A program made the translations under genes and the position numbers. A stretch of DNA of 64,000 nucleotides from Microbulbifer litoralis (GTDB lineage Bacteria > Pseudomonadota > Gammaproteobacteria > Pseudomonadales > Cellvibrionaceae), in assembly GCF_023634065.1 (NCBI RefSeq), contig NZ_JALKCV010000004.1:124001-188000 (forward strand), given 5' to 3'. The first letter of the stretch is position 1; every line of letters starts with the position of its first letter. The notes beneath the pieces were generated by a model. The model worked only from the letters and a program-made list of their open reading frames with translations. It made no database searches and was not told where the DNA came from. This document shows positions 39,376-47,064 of this stretch, piece after piece.

Positions 39376-41046
39376 ATGACATCCAATAATAACCGCTGGA
39401 ATTTCCTGATCATCACCACCGACGAGGAACGCTACCCCCCGGTCTACGAGGAGGAATCCATCCAGAAATTCCGCCAGGATCACCTGCACGGTGTCGCCGC
39501 CCTGCGCGAAAACAGCCTGGAGATGCACCGGCACTACGCTGCCAGTACCGCCTGCAGCCCGAGCCGGGCCTGCATCTATACCGGCCAGTACCCTTCCCTG
39601 CACGGTGTGAGCCAGACCTCGGGTATGGCCAAACAGTGGTATGACCCGGATATGTTCTACCTGGACCCCAACACCGTGCCGACCATGGGAGACTACTTCC
39701 GGGCCGGCGGTTACCGCACTTTCTACCGCGGCAAGTGGCACCTGTCGCACCCGGATATCATTCTGCCCGGCAGCGTCGATATCATGATGAGCACCGAGAG
39801 CGACGGCTCGCCGATACCGCGCGCCGTGGAGATGTACAAGGCCGCCAACAAGCTGCAGGACTTCGGTTTCGACGGCTGGATTGGCCCCGATCCGCACGGT
39901 GCCGCACAGGCCAATATGGGCATCAACCGGGACCCGGGCTTTGCCAGCCAGGTGATTCGCCTGCTGGACGACCTGGAGAACAACGACAGCGATCAACCCT
40001 GGCTGACGGTGGCCTCGTTTACCAATCCGCACGATATCGTATTTTTCGGCACGCCATGGCTGTCCTTTGGTTACGACTACCAGTTCCCCGATTACATCAA
40101 GGACCTGGAACTGCCGATGCCGCCGACGCGCTGCGAGGACCTGTCCACCAAACCCCGGGCGCAAAAGGACTATGTCGAAAAATACGGCGAAATGTTCTTC
40201 CGCAACCCGACCATTCCACAGTACTTCCAGCTGTACTATCACTTGCAGTGTGTGGTCGACCAGGAAATTCACAAGGTTTACCAGCGCCTGCGCAACAGCC
40301 GTTTCTTCGACAATACCATCGTGGTGTACACCTCCGACCACGGCGACATGCTGGGCGCACACGGCGGCATGCACCAGAAGTGGTACAACGCTTACGAAGA
40401 GACCCTGCACGTTCCGTTTATCATCTCCAATCCACAACTATTCAGCGGCCAGCAACACAGCCAGGCGCTGAGCAGCCATGTGGATATCGTTCCGACGCTG
40501 ATGGGCCTGGCCGGCATCGACCAGGGCGAAGCCGCCGACAAGCTCAAACCCAGTCACTCCGAAGTGCATCCGCTGGTGGGCGCGGATCTTTCCGAGCTGA
40601 TCCGCAGTGGCGGCGTGAGCGGCGACAGCAGCGAAGCGCTGTACTTCATGACCGATGACGAGGTCAGCGAGGGCCTGACCGACGTCAACCCCCGCGGCAA
40701 CCCGTACACCCCGATCACCGAGCCCTGCCATGTGGAGACCGTTATCACGGACCTGCCGGACGAGAATGGAAACCTGCAGCACTGGAAATATTCCCGCTAC
40801 TACAGCAATCCGAAGTTCTGGGGCGGTGCGAGCAATCCGGACCAGAGCACCCTGATGCAACCCGAAGGCGGTCCGGCCGAGTTTGAACTGTACAACCTGA
40901 GCGAAGATCCACTCGAAAGCATCAACCTGGCCGGCACCTGCGGCCAGAAACGCGCCCATGAAACCGTGATCAGGGCGCTGGAGGCCCTGTTGCTGCAACA
41001 GCGGGGCAAAAAACGTTTACACCCCAATGGGCAACCCGGCAATTGA
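39376..41046 (+). CDS. Type I (S1-family) sulfatase
   Basis: The 556-residue enzyme carries the sulfatase signature with the formylglycine cysteine at C60: TACSPSRACIYTGQYPSLHG (C-x-P-S-R-x4-T-G). Further family features are YRGKWHLSH (Lys/His active site) and VVYTSDHGDMLGAHGG with the C-terminal metal Asp/His near residue 320. The N-terminal metal-binding position reads TTDEE instead of the usual DDxR. No signal peptide is present, so the enzyme should be cytoplasmic, suggesting a small imported sulfate ester. It would need a formylglycine-generating enzyme, which is not in the window. Confidence 0.9.
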   Translation: MTSNNNRWNFLIITTDEERYPPVYEEESIQKFRQDHLHGVAALRENSLEMHRHYAASTACSPSRACIYTGQYPSLHGVSQTSGMAKQWYDPDMFYLDPNTVPTMGDYFRAGGYRTFYRGKWHLSHPDIILPGSVDIMMSTESDGSPIPRAVEMYKAANKLQDFGFDGWIGPDPHGAAQANMGINRDPGFASQVIRLLDDLENNDSDQPWLTVASFTNPHDIVFFGTPWLSFGYDYQFPDYIKDLELPMPPTRCEDLSTKPRAQKDYVEKYGEMFFRNPTIPQYFQLYYHLQCVVDQEIHKVYQRLRNSRFFDNTIVVYTSDHGDMLGAHGGMHQKWYNAYEETLHVPFIISNPQLFSGQQHSQALSSHVDIVPTLMGLAGIDQGEAADKLKPSHSEVHPLVGADLSELIRSGGVSGDSSEALYFMTDDEVSEGLTDVNPRGNPYTPITEPCHVETVITDLPDENGNLQHWKYSRYYSNPKFWGGASNPDQSTLMQPEGGPAEFELYNLSEDPLESINLAGTCGQKRAHETVIRALEALLLQQRGKKRLHPNGQPGN

Positions 41047-41356
41047 TATAGCGGCGGACAGATGTGGCTGAAAGACAGTGGAGCCGTACTCGCCGACTAT
41101 TGAACAGTATTCGCACCTTGGTGTGCGTCATCCCGGCACAGGGTTCGGTATAACAGGACGATTCCGGGTCTGGTGCTCCTGCGACACTGGATTCCGGATC
41201 GAGTCCGGAATGACGACCAATGCGGTAAATACAGGAATATTCCGTTGCGAACGTGGCACGGATAGCTTCCTGGATTTCAAGTGATAACCGGAAAGCTTCG
41301 GCACTTTCAGATAGAATCTGGCATATGGAACCTGGGAAAATCAAAGCGTGTCTTGC
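41047..41356. other. Intergenic region with a dispersed repeat
   Basis: No gene is supported in these 310 bp. A palindromic element GGATTCCGGATCGAGTCC at 41189-41206 (extending to 41215) belongs to the same family as those near 28980 and 32560. Nothing else is recognised. Confidence 0.5.
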
Positions 41357-42658
41357 ATGAAAAACATTGCGACCAGAGCGAGATCTCTATTTATTGTATA
41401 TTCACTTTGCGCCCTTCCCGCTTTTTCACAGGCGGCGCAGCTTGAGCTGCAGAGCGCGAAAGAAGTGGTCGTAGCCAGACAGCTGGAACTCCGCTCAGAG
41501 ACTCTCGATCGAAACGTGTCCATCAATATCTCACTACCCGAGCACTACGGGCAAAGCTCAAAGGATCATCAATACCCGGTAGTATTTGCAAATGACATGC
41601 ATGGCGAACGCTTCTTCGGCATCACAAGCCATGTCTACAACCATCTCGGCGATGTGGAACGGCTGCCCCAGAGTATCGTGGTGAGCCTGAATGGGGGCGG
41701 CGGCTACCCCGCTATCCACCATAACGGCATGTGGGGAGAAAGGCCGGCGGAGAAAATGCAACCATGGGGAAATCCAGCACTGTATCTCAAATTTTTTGAG
41801 AAAGAGTTGATACCCTACTTGCAGACTGAGTACCGGGCCAATGGCCATACAACGCTGATTGGCGTGTCGGGCAGCGCATTTTTTCCGCTCTGGGTTTTAC
41901 ACGAGAAGCCGCAACTGTTTGATTTTTATATCGTCCATGCTGCAGCGGATATTCTGGGAATGGGCCTGCGCAAAGATTCCCCTTTTTATGAATCCCTCCC
42001 CAGAAGATTGCAGAATTACAAGAACCCGAAGCCATTGAAGATCTATATTTCAACTGCCGATAGCGATATAGGGAAGGATTCGCGCTATAACTCCAACCTG
42101 CAAGCACTCCAACGCAATCTGGAAGAAATAGACAACCCGGATATTTCCTCAAAAATCGAAATTTTCGACAATGGGGAGCATTACGGGTCCTACATTCAAT
42201 CTTTATTGGGTGCGACCGATTACTACTTCCCCTATAAAGACTGGTCTGCCCGCTACCGGGATATCGTCAAGAAACCGGGTAACGCCCTCAAAAACATCGA
42301 CAACCACTTCGACAAGCTCAGCGGGAAAACCGGCTTCGAAATACTGCCAAGGGCGGATAGATGGCACAGTGTCAACCGGCTGGGATTTCTGGTTAAGGAC
42401 CTGGCCAGGCAAGATCGGGCTGCAGAGGCTGTTCAGGTCGCAGAGCGTTATATTTCCTATCAGCCGGGGTCCCCGTTAGCGTACAAATCGTTGGCGGAGG
42501 CGCTTATTGCAGATCATGACTTTGAGCGGGCAAAGTCGGTTTTAGAACAGGCTTTATCTATCGATGACAATGTCGCCCCACAGCTGAAGACGCAGCTCAA
42601 CGAACTTTTGAGAGAACTGACAGAAGATGAGCAGATAAAAAGGAAAATCTATCGGTAA
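41357..42658 (+). CDS. Secreted esterase-D-like hydrolase with C-terminal TPR-like region
   Basis: From ATG 41357 the protein has 433 residues and a signal peptide (cleavage near FSQA-A). Residues about 45-290 form an esterase-D (enterochelin-esterase-like) alpha/beta-hydrolase: PVVFANDMHGERFFG, nucleophile motif GVSGSAFFPLW, STADSDIGKDSR (acid) and GEHYGSYIQ (His). The nucleophile elbow is GVSGS rather than GxSxG with a final Gly. The last 100 residues (AAEAVQVAERYISYQPGSPLAYKS...) look like tetratricopeptide helices. It resembles putative esterases used on ferric siderophores or acetylated sugars; the substrate is unknown. Confidence 0.82.
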   Translation: MKNIATRARSLFIVYSLCALPAFSQAAQLELQSAKEVVVARQLELRSETLDRNVSINISLPEHYGQSSKDHQYPVVFANDMHGERFFGITSHVYNHLGDVERLPQSIVVSLNGGGGYPAIHHNGMWGERPAEKMQPWGNPALYLKFFEKELIPYLQTEYRANGHTTLIGVSGSAFFPLWVLHEKPQLFDFYIVHAAADILGMGLRKDSPFYESLPRRLQNYKNPKPLKIYISTADSDIGKDSRYNSNLQALQRNLEEIDNPDISSKIEIFDNGEHYGSYIQSLLGATDYYFPYKDWSARYRDIVKKPGNALKNIDNHFDKLSGKTGFEILPRADRWHSVNRLGFLVKDLARQDRAAEAVQVAERYISYQPGSPLAYKSLAEALIADHDFERAKSVLEQALSIDDNVAPQLKTQLNELLRELTEDEQIKRKIYR

Positions 42659-42785
42659 TGCGGCTTTCCCTCCGGGATCTGGCGACAGGCTCCGGACTCC
42701 GGCATACTGACGAGAACAGGGAAATACCCGACAGCGGCCGGGAAACAACCAATGGCCGTTTAAAGTTTGTACAACAAGGGAAGCC

Positions 42786-43319
42786 ATGCACATCATTATC
42801 GGCATCATCACCGCCATCGCCGGCCTGCTCTGGGCCCTGAACAGCCTGCAGAACGCCGGCGTCAACCTGAATGCCTTCAATCCCTTCACCTGGGCGCGCC
42901 GCCGCAAGTGGGAAAAGAAACTCGGCACCAAGCCGATGCACGGCCTGACAGACTCCATGGATGCCGCGGCGCTGCTGGTTGTAGCGGTAGCCAAGGCTGA
43001 CGGTGAGATCACCCGCGACACAAAACTGGAGGTACTCAGGCTGTTCGAGCAGGAGTTCGGTATCAGCCGCGGCCGCTCGCTGGAGCTGTTCTCGGCATCA
43101 ACCTATATGCTCAGGGATGTGCTGGATATGTCCGCCGAAGTACGCCATGTGCTCGCGCCCAGCAAGGCCGATTATCGACAGAGCCATATCGACAAGCTGC
43201 TGGATATGATGCACAGGGTGGCGGACTTTGAGGCCGAGGCGACACAGGCGCAGCTCGGCCTTATCGATGCGGTCAAGCGGGAATTTGACCTCAATGCCGG
43301 GCAGGCGGCCAACTGGTAG
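42786..43319 (+). CDS. TerB-like domain membrane protein
   Basis: The 177-residue protein has an N-terminal hydrophobic helix (MHIIIGIITAIAGLLWALNSL) and a TerB/DjlA-N-like helical domain: DAAALLVVAVAKADGEITRDTKLEVLRLFEQEFGI-like acidic loop (ADGE), repeated around residue 150 with a second helix pair. TerB domains bind metal through the acidic loop and occur in tellurite-resistance and membrane-associated systems. A specific role here is unknown. It stands alone between two unrelated genes and converges on the citrate synthase gene. Confidence 0.75.
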   Translation: MHIIIGIITAIAGLLWALNSLQNAGVNLNAFNPFTWARRRKWEKKLGTKPMHGLTDSMDAAALLVVAVAKADGEITRDTKLEVLRLFEQEFGISRGRSLELFSASTYMLRDVLDMSAEVRHVLAPSKADYRQSHIDKLLDMMHRVADFEAEATQAQLGLIDAVKREFDLNAGQAANW

Positions 43320-43346
43320 CGCAGCGCCCTCTTCCCCGGGTTTTAT

Positions 43347-44450
43347 TCAACGCCCGGCGTAAAGCGCGCGCGGCCGGATCAATCGCGGCTCCCTGTTGAA
43401 CTCGTGGAAGTGTGAAATCCAACCGAACACCCGGCTGCAGGCAAACAGGGACGTGAAGTAACGCTCCGGAATGCCCAGCGCCAGGTAGACGGCGCCCTTG
43501 TAGAACTCCAGGTTCGCATGGATCTCCTTGCCCTTGGCACTGAAGACGTCCTGGCAGGTATCCTCCACCGCGACCAGGGTCTCCATCAGCGTCTGCCATT
43601 CAGTGCCCTCGCAGAACTGGCGCGCCATGGGTTTGAGGATGGCGGCGCGGGGGTCCAGGCGTTTGTATTCACGGTGGCCCATGCCCATGATCTTGACCTT
43701 GTTGGCCAGGGCATCGCGCACCCAGCCATCGGCTTTTTCCGGGCTGCCGATCTCGCGGGCCATCATCACCGCCGCCTCGTCGGCACCACCGTGCAATGGG
43801 CCGGACAACGCCCCCAGGCTGCCGGCAACGCTGGCAGCGAGGCTCGCGCCGGTACTGGCGATCACCCGGCCGGCGAAGGTGCCGGCATTGAAGCTGTGGT
43901 CCAGTTGCAGTATCTGCGTGGTGTTGATGGCCTGCAGGGCCCGCTGCTCCGGCGCCTCACCATTGAGGCCGTACAGCAGTTTTTCCAGGAAGCCCAGGCC
44001 GGCGGGCACGGCGAAGACGTCTCCGCGCTGGCTCAGGTTGTGCCATACGCGCACGGCGGCGTTGATGCGGGCCGCCAACACCATGCCGGGCACCCACTGT
44101 TCGCCCAGCCAGGCCGGTGCCTGCCGCACCGGCGCCAGGCTGGCGATAGGCGCCAGGGCCTGCAGCACCGCCATCGGATGGGTGTCGCGGGGCAGCTGCT
44201 CGAGTACCCGGCTCTCGACCGCGCTCAGCTCGGATTCGTCCGCCAGCCAGCGGTCCAGTTCCCGGCACTGCGCCGCATCCAGCCACTCGCCGGTCATCAG
44301 CCAGTTGAGCACGGCGGCAAAATCCCGCTGCACCAGGGTCTCGATCGATTCCCCGCGGTAGGTCAAGCGGCCGACTTCGCCCTCGACATTAGACAACTCC
44401 GTCGCGCCCACAACGACGCCTTCCAGACCGGCATTGATCTCCTCGGTCAT
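43347..44450 (-). CDS. Citrate synthase-family protein with Glu at the catalytic Asp position
   Basis: This 367-residue protein has the short (type I-like) citrate/2-methylcitrate synthase fold. Two catalytic histidines are recognisable in LSGPLHGGADEA and MGMGHREYK, and the substrate Arg in EYKRLDPRA. The usual catalytic aspartate segment NVDFYSG reads ANLEFYKG, with Glu at residue 315. An Asp-to-Glu change here should weaken or change activity, so the true reaction is uncertain. No prp genes are nearby. It is divergent from a LysR regulator with 100 bp between, like the Bacillus citA-citR pair, suggesting control by that regulator. Confidence 0.85.
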   Translation of the reverse strand: MTEEINAGLEGVVVGATELSNVEGEVGRLTYRGESIETLVQRDFAAVLNWLMTGEWLDAAQCRELDRWLADESELSAVESRVLEQLPRDTHPMAVLQALAPIASLAPVRQAPAWLGEQWVPGMVLAARINAAVRVWHNLSQRGDVFAVPAGLGFLEKLLYGLNGEAPEQRALQAINTTQILQLDHSFNAGTFAGRVIASTGASLAASVAGSLGALSGPLHGGADEAAVMMAREIGSPEKADGWVRDALANKVKIMGMGHREYKRLDPRAAILKPMARQFCEGTEWQTLMETLVAVEDTCQDVFSAKGKEIHANLEFYKGAVYLALGIPERYFTSLFACSRVFGWISHFHEFNREPRLIRPRALYAGR

Positions 44451-44505
44451 AGCAACTTCCTCGCACTGTGCCTGTGATGGCGCTATTAAAAAGGCAGTGT
44501 CGCTG

Positions 44506-44518
44506 TTAATCTAATTAA
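44506..44518. promoter_or_regulatory. Probable LysR-family binding site (T-N11-A)
   Basis: TTAATCTAATTAA is a perfect interrupted palindrome (TTAAT-CTA-ATTAA) of exactly the T-N11-A form used by LysR regulators. It is placed 33 bp upstream of the lysR-type gene and 56 bp upstream of the citrate synthase start. A GATTAG/CTAATC-type half site occurs at about 44533. Confidence 0.6.
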
Positions 44519-44550
44519 ACCTTATAAACGAATGATTAGCAGGGCTTATC

Positions 44551-45450
44551 ATGCGCCTGGAAAGTGGCGAGATGCGCATCTTTCACTCCGTGGCCCGTTC
44601 CGGTGGCTTTCGCGCTGCGGCCCAGGAACTGCACCTGACCCAATCCGCGGTCAGCCAGGCCATCAAGCAACTGGAGCTGAAGCTGAACCAGCCGTTGTTG
44701 ATCCGCGACCGGCCGGTGCGACTGACCCGCGCGGGCCGCCGCCTCTATCGTCATGTGGACGACCAGTTGCAGCAGGAACAGACGGTGCTGGCTGACCTGT
44801 CACGGCTGGCGCGGGGCCTGGACCAGCAGTTGAGTGTCGCCATCGACAGCACCAATAACCGCTTTGCCGGCGCGGACCTGATCCACACCTTTATCGGCCG
44901 CTGGCCGGAGGCGCGGCTGAAACTGGTGGAACAACCCTCCCGTGCCATTGTTCCGGCGGTGATGAGCGGCGAGGTGGAGATGGGCCTGGGGCCCTTCCAG
45001 ACGCGGATGGACCGGTTCAGCACCGAGCCGCTGTACAACGAGCACCGCCTGCTGATGATCAGCCCGGCCCACCCGCTCTACCGCGCGCAGATGACCGCCG
45101 GCGACCTGCGGCGCATCCCGCTGGTGGTGTCGTCGCTGGACGAACCGGACCAGCGCCCCTACCAGGAAAAGCTGCGCGACAACTTCCAGATGATCTGGCA
45201 GATCAGCAGCCTGAACGTGCGCCTGAACCTGATCGACCGGGGCCTGGCCGTGGGCTACATCAGCACCGAGGTGACGCGGCAGCTGCCGCATATCCAGCAC
45301 TTCCGCCCTCTGCAGGAATTCGATTTCGCGCGCATCGAGCGCCAGGTGGGGCTGTTTTACCGCCGGGATCGAAAACTGAGCTCGGTGGCCCGGGACTTTA
45401 TCGAGGTGTGCCGGCGCTACTGGATTGAGGGCGCTTCAGTTCCCGATTAG
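44551..45450 (+). CDS. LysR-family transcriptional regulator
   Basis: The 299-residue protein opens with a winged helix-turn-helix: FHSVARSGGFRAAAQELHLTQSAVSQAIKQLE at about 10-40 (recognition helix QSAVSQAIKQLE), then the linker helix and an effector-binding domain from about 92. The effector domain has a periplasmic-binding-protein fold. It is divergent from the citrate synthase gene, and the interval carries a LysR-type palindrome, so it probably controls that gene and its own. The effector is unknown; citrate is the first guess by analogy with CitR/CcpC. Confidence 0.9.
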   Translation: MRLESGEMRIFHSVARSGGFRAAAQELHLTQSAVSQAIKQLELKLNQPLLIRDRPVRLTRAGRRLYRHVDDQLQQEQTVLADLSRLARGLDQQLSVAIDSTNNRFAGADLIHTFIGRWPEARLKLVEQPSRAIVPAVMSGEVEMGLGPFQTRMDRFSTEPLYNEHRLLMISPAHPLYRAQMTAGDLRRIPLVVSSLDEPDQRPYQEKLRDNFQMIWQISSLNVRLNLIDRGLAVGYISTEVTRQLPHIQHFRPLQEFDFARIERQVGLFYRRDRKLSSVARDFIEVCRRYWIEGASVPD

Positions 45451-45738
45451 CCCTGCCGTCATACCGTTGCCTTCTGGCTGAAACCGACATGGGGAAGTGT
45501 TGAACCCCGCCATGATCGTGCCTCACCGACCACCGATAACAAAAAATAATGGCGCGGTAACCAACGTTGCGATGCGGTGGCCGGTGGTAATCGACTGTAG
45601 TAATTACGGTATGCTGCGTTCGGTGAAGTGGCGCAGTCTCGGCGGCAGAGATCCGTCCCCGCAATACGTCGCAGGCGCTACAACCCGACCGTAAGTCTTA
45701 ATAATAAACAGGAACTGTTGAATAGATTTTCTGGAAGA

Positions 45739-46827
45739 ATGAATATATCAATCCCGCCACGCGTACGCTTGCACCCGGCGCTGCCGGCAAACTTCAAATT
45801 CCTTGTTTCCCGGTCTCGCGCCAGATGGCTTCCCAGCTTAAGCTTACTGCTGCTTGTCTTGTCCACACTAGCCGAAAGCGTCCTGGCCGCGGGTTTTAAA
45901 CCTCTTGAAATTCCCGCGTCCAGCGGTGAGCCGGCAATAAAAGCCATGGTGTGGAGCCCCTGCGCGAACGCGCCGGATACATCAGAGATAGGTCCCTATA
46001 TTGTGCAGGCCATACCGGATTGCGCCATTACGGACCAGTCACTGCCCCTGGTTGTCATTTCGCATGGATACGGGGGATCCCTCCTCGGGCATCACGATAC
46101 CGCAACGGCCCTGGCCGATGCGGGCTTTGTCGTGCTGACGCTGAATCACCCCGGGGATTTTTATGACGACGACTCGGGGGCACATCAACTGGATATTTTC
46201 GAATCCCGGCCTCGCGACGTGAGCCGTGCCATTTCGTTTATGCAGGAAAGCTGGTCAATGCGTAAAAACCTGGATCCGGATGCGGTCGGTGTTATGGGCT
46301 TTTCCCGCGGTGGAACCACCGCCCTGATATTGTCCGGCGCCGTACCCAGTATCCCAGCCAGTGCCGAGCGCTTCTGCAGTGAATGGTGGTCGTTCGTACA
46401 CTGGCAGTGTCGCCAGCTCAAAGCCGATGAAGCCCGGATTACTCCCCACGCAGACCCGCGTATTCGCGCAGCCGTGGTCATGGATCCCCTGAATCTGTTC
46501 GATGCCTCCGGCTTGCAGTCTGCACATACGCCCGTGCAGTTGTGGGCTTCCGAAAACGGGGGCGACGGGGTTGAATTCCAGCATGTAAAGGCAATACGGA
46601 CATCTCTGCCACAGGTCCGGGATTACCGCGTCGCGCGAGGCGCTGGGCATTTTGCCTACCTGGCCCCCTGCACCCCCGCATTCAGGGAGTCCGCACCCGG
46701 TATCTGCGAAGATCCGGAAGGCTTCGACCGGGTCTCCTGGCACAGGGAAATGAACGCCGCGGTTGTCGATTTTTTCAAACGGCAATTACAAACTCAAAAT
46801 CGAACTGGAGCCCAGAGGGGCGGATAA
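45739..46827 (+). CDS. Secreted dienelactone-hydrolase-like lipase/esterase
   Basis: Taking ATG 45739, with GGAAGA just before it, gives 362 residues. An unusually long basic N-terminus (about 30 residues) precedes a hydrophobic signal segment (LPSLSLLLLVLSTLAESVLA). The mature domain is an alpha/beta-hydrolase of the predicted dienelactone hydrolase/PAF-acetylhydrolase type: VISHGYGGSLLGH, nucleophile VMGFSRGGTTAL, VVMDPLN (acid) and GAGHFAYLAPC (His). The long n-region is compatible with a signal anchor, or with a different true start. Substrates are probably small esters or phospholipids. Confidence 0.8.
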   Translation: MNISIPPRVRLHPALPANFKFLVSRSRARWLPSLSLLLLVLSTLAESVLAAGFKPLEIPASSGEPAIKAMVWSPCANAPDTSEIGPYIVQAIPDCAITDQSLPLVVISHGYGGSLLGHHDTATALADAGFVVLTLNHPGDFYDDDSGAHQLDIFESRPRDVSRAISFMQESWSMRKNLDPDAVGVMGFSRGGTTALILSGAVPSIPASAERFCSEWWSFVHWQCRQLKADEARITPHADPRIRAAVVMDPLNLFDASGLQSAHTPVQLWASENGGDGVEFQHVKAIRTSLPQVRDYRVARGAGHFAYLAPCTPAFRESAPGICEDPEGFDRVSWHREMNAAVVDFFKRQLQTQNRTGAQRGG

Positions 46828-47064
46828 CAGTCGGTCCGGCCATCGGGATAGTCGGCTGTTAGCGCCTCGAAGAGATGGTATTTCACCGGTTCTCAACAAC
46901 CCCAGATCGATTTGGGCACCCACTTGTTCGTCGCAAAAAATTGATTGCATATCGCAAGCAAAACCGCACAATCTTTACACAGCCACCCCACTTTACCTAT
47001 CCTGTCCCACTGACCAATCGCGACACCGGCGTGTCCGATATAAATTTCTACAGGCCAGAAAAAT

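Noticed and set aside
39120..39419. 99-codon minus-strand frame before the sulfatase
   Set aside because: It overlaps the sulfatase start antisense, has no Shine-Dalgarno sequence and no recognisable domain.
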